In this document: one piece after another, positions 1 to 7,271 of the stretch | How the letters are laid out: each line of letters starts with the position of its first letter | Numbering within the stretch: the stretch's first letter is position 1 | Assembly: GCA_964444795.1 (NCBI GenBank) | Contig: CAYUIQ010000223.1 | Span: forward strand, 1-14,205 | DNA from: JABMRP01 sp964444795 | GTDB taxonomy: Bacteria; Planctomycetota; Planctomycetia; Pirellulales; Thermoguttaceae | Direction: 5' to 3' | DNA length: 14,205 nucleotides | Notes under the pieces: model-generated | Seen by the model: the letters and a program-made list of their open reading frames with translations, nothing else | What the model was told of the DNA's origin: nothing | Database searches by the model: none | Made by a program: the position numbers and the translations under genes

Positions 1-91
1 GCCTGGTGGTCGAGCGCAGCGAGCCCCCAGTTCACCGCGTACCGGGGGCTCGCTGCGCTCGACCGCCAGACACCCACTGGTTTCATGCGAC
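1..91 (-). repeat. Palindromic intergenic repeat, copy 1 (inverted)
   Basis: A near-perfect hairpin: arms 3-28 and 44-69 pair over 26 positions with one G-T mismatch, around a 15-base loop. The core arm is GTCGAGCGCAGCGAGCCCCC (9-28). The reverse complement matches the copy at the end of the window, including the flanking GGGTGYCTGGCG and, more loosely, a GTC..G..TGAAA block at 81-91. It lies just beyond the stop codon of the DUF1559 gene, so its RNA could also serve as a 3' hairpin, but there is no T-run. The left side may continue beyond the window. Confidence 0.85.
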
Positions 92-111
92 AGTAATCCC
101 TTGACCGATCC

Positions 112-1152
112 TCAGAACCTGAAAAACTCTCCCGTCGGATCGCCGGCCTCGCGGGTGATGAGGAACATGTAGAGCGCCGGGTCGATATCGGTGGAGACCG
201 TCTGCACGTTGGCGTCGACAAACAGGGCGTTGACCGCGCCGGGATGATGACTGCTGGGGCCGCAAGTGCCTTGGTTCTTTCCCGGCAGATAGGGACCGTC
301 ATCCGGGTCGTCGTAGTCCCAGTCGAGGTAGGTCCTCGCCTCGAGCGCGTAGCGTGAATCGGCGAACTTCCCGTCGAAGCCCGTGGGAGCGAAGAACGGC
401 AGGACCTCTCCGTCGACCGTCGGCTGGGCAAATGTTGCGCCCGGCGCCAGACCGACCAACGTCGCTTCGCTGCCCACGGCCCAGCGAGCGGCCACCGGCT
501 CGGTGGTCTCGGTAATCATGATCGTTCGGCTCGTTCCATCGGTTTTGAAATCGGCTGGCTTGTAGGCCGCGCCCGGGTACATGGCCCCGTCGGGGTGATA
601 GTCGGGTGCCGTGGGCCGGTATCTGGGCGCCTGGGGGTCGGCCGTGGCGACCGACAGACTCTCCCAATGCGTGGCGCCCGTCGCCTTGTAGTTGGCGATC
701 GCGCCGGAAGATGCTCGCGGATTGGCAAACGACGGGCCGTCGCAGCTGGGACAAAGCAACTCGCCGATCTGCGTGTTCAACAGGCTCTGTACGCCCGGCT
801 TCGACGTGTCTCCCGGACGATCCGCTTGCATGTCGACCATGCCGTAGACCGCCCTATTTTCCATCTCGGGCAGAATCTGCATCACCCAACTCCAGCCGTC
901 CACGGCCGTTATCCGGCCACTTGCGTCCCGCGTGACGTGGCTGGCCGCAGGAAACGTCTGGGACCGGCTGGCGTAATTGTGCAGCGCGGTGCCGAGTTGC
1001 ATCATGTTGTCTATACACGCCGCCCGGCGGCTCGCCTCGCGGACCGTTTGCACCGCCGGTAAGAGCAGGGCAATGAGCACGCCAATGACGCCGACAACGA
1101 CGACCAGCTCGACCCAGGTGAGGCCGCGGCGCGTCGATCGGGAAACGTGCAT
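112..1152 (-). CDS. DUF1559 domain protein with prepilin-type N-terminus
   Basis: This is a 346-residue pseudopilin-like protein of the DUF1559 family that is greatly expanded in planctomycetes; its exact role is not established. Residues 7-34 form a type IV prepilin signal: basic residues, cleavage after Gly10, then LTWVELVVVV with Glu15 at position +5 and a hydrophobic helix ending LLPAV. Expected fate is cleavage by a prepilin peptidase and assembly or anchoring at the inner membrane by a type II secretion-like machine. Near the C-terminus SSHHPGAVNALFVDANVQ matches the H-X9-DG processing-associated motif (His303, Asp313), but the usual Gly after Asp is Ala314. The ATG at 1152 is preceded by AGAGGAGG with a 6-base gap. 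It has its own promoter and is the same strand as the PEP-CTERM gene upstream. Family assignment is secure; function is inferred. Confidence 0.93.
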   Translation of the reverse strand: MHVSRSTRRGLTWVELVVVVGVIGVLIALLLPAVQTVREASRRAACIDNMMQLGTALHNYASRSQTFPAASHVTRDASGRITAVDGWSWVMQILPEMENRAVYGMVDMQADRPGDTSKPGVQSLLNTQIGELLCPSCDGPSFANPRASSGAIANYKATGATHWESLSVATADPQAPRYRPTAPDYHPDGAMYPGAAYKPADFKTDGTSRTIMITETTEPVAARWAVGSEATLVGLAPGATFAQPTVDGEVLPFFAPTGFDGKFADSRYALEARTYLDWDYDDPDDGPYLPGKNQGTCGPSSHHPGAVNALFVDANVQTVSTDIDPALYMFLITREAGDPTGEFFRF

Positions 1153-1201
1153 GACAGGCCTCCTCTGGTGAAGTGAAAAGAGGGCCTTCGCGTCACCGAT
1201 G

Positions 1202-1231
1202 ATCCTACCACGAACGGTTCGGATAGGTCAA
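1202..1231 (-). promoter_or_regulatory. Sigma70-type promoter for the DUF1559 gene
   Basis: On the minus strand TTGACC (1226-1231) and TAGGAT (1202-1207) are separated by 18 bases. The -10 box ends 49 bases before the ATG, leaving a leader of roughly 40 bases that contains the strong AGAGGAGG ribosome-binding site at 1159-1166. This suggests the gene is transcribed independently of the PEP-CTERM gene upstream. Confidence 0.5.
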
Positions 1232-1263
1232 GCGTTTTGGGCGGGTACTACCGAGTCCCCGAT

Positions 1264-1397
1264 AGTTCGTTGAAAGAGGTTCTTCCGGGAATTTCGGGGA
1301 AGGTCGTGGGTGGCTGGCGTCGCGCGCAGCAAGCCCTCAGTCGGTTGCATTCTGGGGGCTCGTCGCTCGTTCCTCGCAACTCGACCCCAGGCACCCA
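1264..1397 (+). repeat. Palindromic intergenic repeat, copy 2 (degenerate)
   Basis: This is a decayed copy of the element at the window ends. AGTTCGTTGAAAGAG (1264-1278) matches 14 of 15 bases of the block at 14118-14132. The left arm (1306-1340) resembles the consensus arm with several substitutions. The right arm (1352-1397) starts CTGGGGGCTCG, carries extra bases, and ends CTCGACCCCAGGCACCCA. It lies between the DUF1559 and PEP-CTERM genes, upstream of the DUF1559 promoter. Confidence 0.65.
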
Positions 1398-1402
1398 TTT
1401 AC

Positions 1403-1422
1403 CCAGGGCTACGGGGCCCTGG
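1403..1422 (-). terminator. Hairpin after the PEP-CTERM stop codon, possible terminator
   Basis: CCAGGGC (1403-1409) and GCCCTGG (1416-1422) form a 7-bp GC-rich stem with a 6-base loop, beginning 5 bases past the stop codon of the PEP-CTERM gene. No U-tract follows on the minus strand (GTAAATGGG), so it is not a canonical intrinsic terminator. It could stabilise the 3' end or be a separate small palindrome. Confidence 0.35.
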
Positions 1423-1427
1423 ACAGC

Positions 1428-4400
1428 CTACCGTTTCCGGCGGCGTCGCACGACGGCCGCGGCGGCCATGGCCAGGCCGGCCAACAGCGCCAACGCGCCG
1501 GAGGTGGGTTCCGGTACTGCTAGGGTGATTTCACCGGCCGTGTAGAGATTGCTGAGATCCCAGTAGACGGCGGGCGGAAGCGGCGGGCCGTTGATCGTGA
1601 CGTCGTCGAAGAGACCGCTGGTCGCGGCGAAGTCGAGGATGTCGTAGGTCGTGCCCAGCGGCGGCAAGTCGCCGTCGACGTGTACTTCCAGTGCGCCGCC
1701 GGCGCCCAGCGTGCCGTTGACCACCAGCAGGTCCCATTCGCCCGCGTCGGCGTCGACGTCCATCCGCAGCGTGCCGCCGCTTGCCTGGGTGTAGTCGCCT
1801 TCGATGGTCGTGGTGCCGATTTCGCTACCCGTGTCGGCGAAGACCGCTCCGCCGCCCAGCAGCGACCAGTTTTCGTTGCCGGCCGGGTCCCATTCCAGGA
1901 AGGCGTTCTGGCCGCCCCAGTGGTCGCTCCAGCGGAATTCCAGTTCGTGCCAGCCGGCGGACAGGGCGACGCTGGTGAAGCTATGCACGGTCCAGGGATT
2001 GCCGGTGGGCTCGCCCAGGTCCGAAGCGTCGGTATAGTCCCAGAGGACCGTTGTGCCGTCGATCATCAACAGGGCGGCATCGTCGACCCGCTCGCGGAAG
2101 GCGTAATCGCCGGCCACGGGGGCATAGACGCTGGCCGTGTAGACGGCGCCGTAGTAGTCGCTATTGCCGCCGGGGTAACCGCCGGGAGGGGCGCCGCCGC
2201 CGTAGGAGATGAGATCGACGATCTCCTCGGAGTGGGGAGCCGGCGGCGTCCACGAACCGGGGTTGTCGGTCATCTCGTTGCCGTCGTACCACTTGACGTT
2301 CCAGCCGGCGGTCATCGGCGTGGCGACGTCCAGCACGCCACCGGAGTTGTCGAGGGTGAAGGCGACCGTATCGGCCCGAAGCGCGCCGCCGGTGAAGTTG
2401 AACGCGGCCGTGCCGGGACCCATCGACAAGTTGCGGGTCTCCAGAATCCCGCCGCCGAGGTTGTAGGTCCCGTTGCCGCTGCCCACGGCGATTCGGGCCG
2501 TATCGGCGTAGACCATGCCGCCGGTCTGGTTGAGCGTGGCGGTGCCGTTTCGGGCGACTTCGAGCGAAGCGGGCGAGACGCTCGATCCGCCGAGGCTGAC
2601 CAGGGCGTTGCCACTAACGTTCATCTGCCCGGTCGTTCCACCGTCTTCGGCGAGGATGATCCAACGGCCGGCATTGACGCTGTCGCCGGTCATGTTGTAG
2701 GTGCCGCCGGAGCCGCCGTAACGGCCGACGGCCATGTGGTTGACGTGGTAGAAGAGCCCGCCGCTCTGGTTGAGCGTGCCGTTGCCGCGGGTGCCGATCT
2801 GCGGGTTGTTGTTGACCACCACGAGACCGCCGGACTGGTTGAAAACGCCCGTGCTACCGCCGGAGTTGGCAACGAGGAGATTGCCGCGGCTGTACACTTC
2901 GCCGCCGGCCTGATGGACGGTGCCGACGGTGCCTCCGGACTTGCCGACGAAGACCGTACCGCCGTTGACCAGCCCGTCGTTGAGCCAGAGCGTACCGGTG
3001 GAGTTGCTCTGGTCGCTGACGTTGAAATCCGACTGGGCGTAGGCGATGCCGCCGTCGAGGTGATACTCGCCCGTGCTGCCGCCGGCGGTGCCGATGTTGA
3101 AGTAGTTGTTGCTGTGCAATTCGCCGCCGGTCTGATGGACCGTGCCCTTGGTGCCGCCGGCCTTGCCGATGAAGACGACGTTGCCGCGGACCAGCCCGCC
3201 GTCGAGATACAGGGTGCCCTGGCTGTTGGGCGTGTCGGCGACGTTGAAGTCGCCGCCCACGAGCAGTTGGGCGTTGTCCTGGACACGGGCGACGGCCTCG
3301 TCGCTGCCGCCTTGGGCAATGGACATGTACGAGTTGTTGTTGTAGACGGCGCCGCCGGAGAGATTCAGTTCGCTGGGATTGCCTGCCGTGCCGTACATTA
3401 GCGTGCGGGCGGTGTTGACGACCCCGCCGGACATGTTGTAGACGCCGTCGTTGCGAATCTCGATCGTATCGATGACGTTGACCGTACCGCCGCTCTGGTT
3501 GAGCGTGCCGCTGACGCCGTGGTTGAGAGCGACGTCGAGGTTTCGCGTATTCAGCGTGGCGTTATCGCGGATGTTCATCGTGCCGGTGCCCAGTTCGGCG
3601 ATGATCGTACCGTTGTTGTTGGCCGTGGCCACGGCGTTACCCTGCAAGGTGATCGTGCCGACGCCGGGCGCCCAGCGTCCGGCGACGAACCAGCCGCCGA
3701 CGTTGAGTTGGGCGTTTCCGCCGGCGTCGATTGTTCCGGTGCCGTCCCAGCCGGTCTGGAGGTTGGCGGCGTTGAAAGTGCCGCCGGTCATCGTGTAGGT
3801 GCCATGGGAGCCTCCGTTAACGCCAATCAGCGCTGTGTCGCCGCCACCGGTGACGGTCACGGTGCCGCCCGACTGCGTAATCTGGCCGGTGCCCGCGTTG
3901 CCGACGCGGAGGATCGGCGTGCTGACGGTGGCGTTGTCGGCAACGGTGAGGATACCGGTGGTGCCGCCGTGGGCGCTGGAGAGATTCGCCGCCGAGTTGT
4001 GTACGGTCACCTGGGCGTTGCCGCTGAGATTGAGGATCCCGGTCACCGTGTCCCAGACGCCGATTTCGAGCATCTCGCCGCCGCCGTTGGTGTTCACGTC
4101 GAGCGTGCCGCCGCTCATGTTGTAGGTCGAGGTTTTGTTGCCGCCCTGGCCGACCACGAACCAGTTATGGGCGGTCACGCTGCCGCCGGTTTGGTTCATG
4201 GTACCCGTGCCCCGATCTCCCACTCGCATCACGCCGCCGGTGACCAGGATGTCGCCGTTGGCCAGCGTGAGGCTGCCCGTGCTGGCATCGTTGACGGCGA
4301 TTCGAAGGTCGCCGTGGACGGTCAACGTGCCGCCGGTCTGGTCGACGACGCCGATGCCGTTGCGGCCGACTTCGAGGCCGTTGTTGACCCTCATCGCGGC

Positions 4401-5426
4401 CGAATCGGCGATTTCCAGCCGGCCGGCCGAGCCGCCGTCTTCGGACAAGATAGCATTGGCGCCCTGGAAGGCCGCCGAGCCATGGAGACGGAGCGTACCG
4501 TCACCGCCGCCGTAACGTCCCACGGCCAGCCAACCGCCCCAGGTCGCCGTTCCACCGCTTTGGTCGAAGGTCCCCTGGTCGCGGGCACCGATCTGGAAGT
4601 TGTTCTGAACACCCAGGGCACCGGCGGTCATCGTGTAGGTACCTTGGCTTCCGGCATTGGCGGCAATCACCAGCGAGTCGCCGCCATTGGCAGTTACCGT
4701 CCCGCCGTTCTGGTTGACAATGCCGGTACCCGACTCACCGACGAGCAGCCCGCCGGTGGTGGTGAAAGATCCGTTGTCGTTGATCGTGATCGTGCCGGTA
4801 CCGGTGCGGCCGACCAGAGTTCGCCCGCCGCCCTGCTTGTCGAAGATACCGCTGTCGTTGATGATCAGTTCGCCGTCGGCGTTAAACTGGCTCCCGACGC
4901 CTTCGCCCCCGAGGCGGAAGTCGTTGGTGCCTTGGGTGAACCGGGCGTTGTCGGAGATCGTCAGTGTGCCCTTGACGCCGCCGGCCCCGGTGAACGCCCC
5001 CAAGGCGGTCTCTCCGCCTGCCGCGTGCGTGGCCAGCACAATCGCGTTGCCGGTCATGTTGTAGGTGCCGGTGTGCGTGACGCCGCCGAAGCCCTGGCCG
5101 ATGTTGAACCAACTGCGGTTCTCCAGCGTCCCGCCGCTATGGTTGACGATCACGTTACCGGGCATGTCGCGGGCGAGGACCACTTCGTGGAGCACCGGCG
5201 TCGTGCTGGTGATGTTGATTGTGACGTTACCCGAAAGCTGGTCGAGGATGAACGCGTTGTCGGAGAAGCCGGGCACCGTATCGCCGGTCCAGTTCTGCGG
5301 CGAGTTCCAGTCGCTATCGCCGGGAGCACCGTTGTCGAAATCGTAGGTGATGCCGTAGGCCGCCCCCGTCGACGCCAGGGCCACTCCCAACACCATGACT
5401 GCCAGTTTGTTCAGCGATCGGTTCAT
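1428..5426 (-). CDS. Giant PEP-CTERM surface protein with T5SS/PEP-CTERM repeats and PA14-like domain
   Basis: 1332 residues. Residues 1-25 are a Sec signal peptide (MNRSLNK, hydrophobic stretch, AAYG). Residues ~28-1030 are dozens of short degenerate units with signatures such as LNQSGG, YNMSGG and VGRYGG, as in autotransporter/PEP-CTERM-associated repeat proteins, which are expected to fold as a beta-helix. Residues ~1040-1190 look like a PA14 carbohydrate-binding domain (YYGAVYTASVYAPVAGDYAF, then RVDDAALLMIDG at 1113-1124). Residues ~1207-1280 are a Gly-rich beta segment. The C-terminus is a PEP-CTERM sorting signal: VPEP at 1304, a hydrophobic helix, then RRRRKR. Known role of the signal: exosortase processing and envelope attachment; no exosortase gene is in the window. 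The ATG at 5426 has CGGAGAG about nine bases upstream. I see no cysteine anywhere. A 74-residue block is duplicated in tandem (726-799, 800-873). A surface or matrix role, perhaps glycan binding, is inferred. Confidence 0.92.
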   Translation of the reverse strand: MNRSLNKLAVMVLGVALASTGAAYGITYDFDNGAPGDSDWNSPQNWTGDTVPGFSDNAFILDQLSGNVTINITSTTPVLHEVVLARDMPGNVIVNHSGGTLENRSWFNIGQGFGGVTHTGTYNMTGNAIVLATHAAGGETALGAFTGAGGVKGTLTISDNARFTQGTNDFRLGGEGVGSQFNADGELIINDSGIFDKQGGGRTLVGRTGTGTITINDNGSFTTTGGLLVGESGTGIVNQNGGTVTANGGDSLVIAANAGSQGTYTMTAGALGVQNNFQIGARDQGTFDQSGGTATWGGWLAVGRYGGGDGTLRLHGSAAFQGANAILSEDGGSAGRLEIADSAAMRVNNGLEVGRNGIGVVDQTGGTLTVHGDLRIAVNDASTGSLTLANGDILVTGGVMRVGDRGTGTMNQTGGSVTAHNWFVVGQGGNKTSTYNMSGGTLDVNTNGGGEMLEIGVWDTVTGILNLSGNAQVTVHNSAANLSSAHGGTTGILTVADNATVSTPILRVGNAGTGQITQSGGTVTVTGGGDTALIGVNGGSHGTYTMTGGTFNAANLQTGWDGTGTIDAGGNAQLNVGGWFVAGRWAPGVGTITLQGNAVATANNNGTIIAELGTGTMNIRDNATLNTRNLDVALNHGVSGTLNQSGGTVNVIDTIEIRNDGVYNMSGGVVNTARTLMYGTAGNPSELNLSGGAVYNNNSYMSIAQGGSDEAVARVQDNAQLLVGGDFNVADTPNSQGTLYLDGGLVRGNVVFIGKAGGTKGTVHQTGGELHSNNYFNIGTAGGSTGEYHLDGGIAYAQSDFNVSDQSNSTGTLWLNDGLVNGGTVFVGKSGGTVGTVHQAGGEVYSRGNLLVANSGGSTGVFNQSGGLVVVNNNPQIGTRGNGTLNQSGGLFYHVNHMAVGRYGGSGGTYNMTGDSVNAGRWIILAEDGGTTGQMNVSGNALVSLGGSSVSPASLEVARNGTATLNQTGGMVYADTARIAVGSGNGTYNLGGGILETRNLSMGPGTAAFNFTGGALRADTVAFTLDNSGGVLDVATPMTAGWNVKWYDGNEMTDNPGSWTPPAPHSEEIVDLISYGGGAPPGGYPGGNSDYYGAVYTASVYAPVAGDYAFRERVDDAALLMIDGTTVLWDYTDASDLGEPTGNPWTVHSFTSVALSAGWHELEFRWSDHWGGQNAFLEWDPAGNENWSLLGGGAVFADTGSEIGTTTIEGDYTQASGGTLRMDVDADAGEWDLLVVNGTLGAGGALEVHVDGDLPPLGTTYDILDFAATSGLFDDVTINGPPLPPAVYWDLSNLYTAGEITLAVPEPTSGALALLAGLAMAAAAVVRRRRKR
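2808..3251 (-). repeat. 74-residue tandem duplication inside the PEP-CTERM gene
   Basis: Two consecutive 222-bp blocks (3030-3251 and 2808-3029) encode residues 726-799 and 800-873. They align without gaps over most of their length: DFNVADTPNSQGTLYLDGG matches DFNVSDQSNSTGTLWLNDG, and KGTVHQTGGELHS matches VGTVHQAGGEVYS. The similarity is clearly higher than between other repeats in the protein, which points to a relatively recent duplication. A separate 24-bp identity exists between 2758-2781 and 3487-3510. Confidence 0.75.
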
Positions 5427-5698
5427 TGCAACTCTCCGTTGTGTCCGTCATCTTGCCTTGACCGGGATGACGCGAAAGAACATGGGTCCCACGGTTTGCT
5501 CGACTTTCAGTATAATCCGATCTGCAACACGGGATACAGAATTTCGTGCTCGGGGCGAGGCTGGCCGTTCCCGGAGCGGCCGTCACCTGCCCCAACCGAT
5601 CACTCCGTTCTCTTGTGTTGTCAAGGGTTTACGTCATTTGCCGGGCGTCCGCCGGGGCGCCGGGACAGTCAATTGCCATGATGGGCGAGGGTGCGGAA

Positions 5699-5809
5699 AT
5701 GGGTGTCTTCGAAGCGTTGCTGGTTCTTCTCCTCGCGATGCTCGTTCGCAAGACCCCCGGACGCAACGAGGGAAATCGTTTACTTCCGGGGCGGAGGCGT
5801 GTAGCATAA
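5699..5809 (+). CDS. Possible 36-residue membrane peptide (doubtful)
   Basis: The only candidate gene in the 476-bp spacer 5427-5902. It would encode MGVFEALLVLLLAMLVRKT and a basic tail ending RRRVA, i.e. one hydrophobic helix followed by positive charges. GAGG at 5687-5690 sits eight bases before the ATG; in-frame ATGs at 5678 and 5681 are alternatives. Against it: its 3' end overlaps the candidate promoter of the next gene, no promoter of its own is visible, and GC-rich DNA gives such frames by chance. I do not recognise a family. Confidence 0.15.
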   Translation: MGVFEALLVLLLAMLVRKTPGRNEGNRLLPGRRRVA

Positions 5810-5810
5810 T
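5779..5810 (+). promoter_or_regulatory. Candidate promoter for the oxidoreductase-HEAT pair
   Basis: TTTACT (5779-5784) is followed after 17 bases by TAGCAT (5802-5807), which overlaps CATAAT (5805-5810). Either hexamer could act as the -10. The leader would be about 85-90 bases and includes a small hairpin, TCGGCAC (5834-5840) with GTGCCGA (5850-5856), of unknown meaning. The match is moderate and the call rests on position and consensus only. Confidence 0.3.
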
Positions 5811-5890
5811 AGGTTCTGTTGCCCGGCCGCTTATCGGCACGCAGTAACGGTGCCGAGACGCCGGAGACGCGTTGGCTGTCAACTTCCAAA

Positions 5891-5896
5891 AGGAGA
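5891..5896 (+). promoter_or_regulatory. Ribosome-binding site fixing the oxidoreductase start
   Basis: AGGAGA six bases before the ATG at 5903. It selects this ATG over an in-frame TTG at 5819, and the protein then begins a few residues before a twin-arginine motif, as expected for an exported protein. Confidence 0.8.
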
Positions 5897-5902
5897 CGAA
5901 AT

Positions 5903-7186
5903 ATGTCGCAACAAGTAACCCATCTTCATCGTCGGCGGTTCTTAAAGACCGCTATGGGAGCCGGGGCCGCGCTGATGGCGCCGATGGCCATCCCGGGCAC
6001 CGCACTGGGTAAAGACGACGCCGTCGCGCCCAGCGAGCGGATCACGGTGGGCGGTATCGGTATCGGAAACCGCGGCACCTACGATCTGGGGTGCTTTCTA
6101 CAACAACCGGACGTTCAGTTCCTGGCCGTGTGCGATGTTAAGGCCGCGCAGCGTGCGAAGATCAAAGGGATAGCGGACCAACACCACCAGAACAACGACT
6201 GCGACACCTACCGCGACTTCCGCGACCTGCTGGGGCGCGACGACATCGACGCCGTGTTGATCGCGACGGGCCCGAACTGGCACTGTACCGCTTCGGTGTA
6301 CGCGGCCCGGGCCGGCAAGGACATCTACTGCGAGAAGCCGTGTACGAAGAACGTCAAACAGAGCCTGATTCTGGCTGAGACGATGCGTCGCACGGGGCGG
6401 GTGTTTCAAGCCGGCACGCAACGCCGCAGCATCCCGCATTTCGCCTTTGCCTGCGAATTGGCACGCACGGGCAAGCTCGGCAAGATGAAGCGCGTCCATG
6501 CCCATCCCGCCGGCATGCGGGCAAAGATGAGCGGCTGGAACCCGCCCGCTCCCGAACCTCCGAAGGAGGAGGTCGATTGGGACATGTACCTCGGCCCGGC
6601 GGCGTGGCGTCCTTACAACAAGGGTGACATGAACGGTTTCCACTTCGAGAAGGGCGGCGGTCTGGTCGGTGGCGGAGTGCTGGAATGGGGTTCCCACTGC
6701 GTCGACCTCTGCCAATGGGCGGTTGGCGATTGCCCGGCCCCGGTCGAGTACAACCCGCCGGAGAACAACGAGATCATCTGCCGTTACGAAGACGGTGTTG
6801 AACTGGTGATCCGCGAGAAGGGTTGGATCGGCCTCGGTTCCTGCCCGGTACGGTTCGAAGGCGAGACCGGTTGGGTCGAAGCCGGCGACAGCGGCAAGAT
6901 GGTACTCAGTTCGCCGGAACTGAAGGCCGGCCGCGAGGTCGCCGAGATCGGCGGCTACCCGGCGACTTTCCACGTGCGGAATTTCCTCGACTGTGTGAAG
7001 ACGCGTAACCAGCCGAACACAAACGCCGAGGCCGCGTGTTGGGCCCACGTTGCCTGCCACGGCGCCAACAACGCGCTCTTCCTCGGCCGGCAACTGACTT
7101 ACGACCTGAAAACACACGCCTACGTCGACGACGACGAGGCCAACCGCTTGCGTTGGGAGGCCGTTCGCTCGCCATGGAGGATTTAG
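5903..7186 (+). CDS. Tat-exported Gfo/Idh/MocA family oxidoreductase
   Basis: 427 residues, the usual length for this family of NAD(P)-dependent sugar or polyol dehydrogenases. RRRFLK (10-15) followed by a hydrophobic stretch to about residue 36 is a twin-arginine signal, so the protein is probably exported folded with its cofactor. The Rossmann fold begins at residue 47 with the Gly-rich loop GGIGIGNRG (50-58). EKP (144-146) carries the family's conserved lysine, and EWGSHCVDLCQWAVG (261-275) matches the C-terminal segment with the usual histidine. Planctomycetes encode very many Tat-linked members; the substrate cannot be read from sequence. The HEAT protein gene starts 85 bases downstream on the same strand with no terminator visible between them, suggesting co-transcription. 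The family call is firm; export is a strong inference; substrate is unknown. Confidence 0.93.
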   Translation: MSQQVTHLHRRRFLKTAMGAGAALMAPMAIPGTALGKDDAVAPSERITVGGIGIGNRGTYDLGCFLQQPDVQFLAVCDVKAAQRAKIKGIADQHHQNNDCDTYRDFRDLLGRDDIDAVLIATGPNWHCTASVYAARAGKDIYCEKPCTKNVKQSLILAETMRRTGRVFQAGTQRRSIPHFAFACELARTGKLGKMKRVHAHPAGMRAKMSGWNPPAPEPPKEEVDWDMYLGPAAWRPYNKGDMNGFHFEKGGGLVGGGVLEWGSHCVDLCQWAVGDCPAPVEYNPPENNEIICRYEDGVELVIREKGWIGLGSCPVRFEGETGWVEAGDSGKMVLSSPELKAGREVAEIGGYPATFHVRNFLDCVKTRNQPNTNAEAACWAHVACHGANNALFLGRQLTYDLKTHAYVDDDEANRLRWEAVRSPWRI

Positions 7187-7271
7187 TCGTCCGCCAGAGT
7201 CGCGTCCCCAAGTTGCACGAAGGGCGTGGCCGTAGGTCGTTTCCGTAAGACTATACCCAAGGAACTCTACC

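Noticed and set aside
2500..5100. CRISPR array suggested by regularly recurring short motifs
   Set aside because: The motifs are imperfect, unevenly spaced and lie in one open frame encoding beta-helix repeats; no cas genes are present.
1680..5681. Two long plus-strand frames (1680-3401 and 3519-5681) antisense to the PEP-CTERM gene
   Set aside because: They mirror the repetitive GC-rich PEP-CTERM coding sequence, have no domain signature, no ribosome-binding site, and the sense frame has a signal peptide and sorting signal.
5834..5856. Riboswitch or attenuator in the oxidoreductase leader
   Set aside because: Only a 7-bp hairpin with a 9-base loop is seen, with no alternative pairing or known riboswitch core.
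5819..5902. TTG start at 5819 for the oxidoreductase, adding 28 residues
   Set aside because: The AGGAGA site serves the ATG at 5903, and the extension would bury the twin-arginine motif far from the N-terminus.
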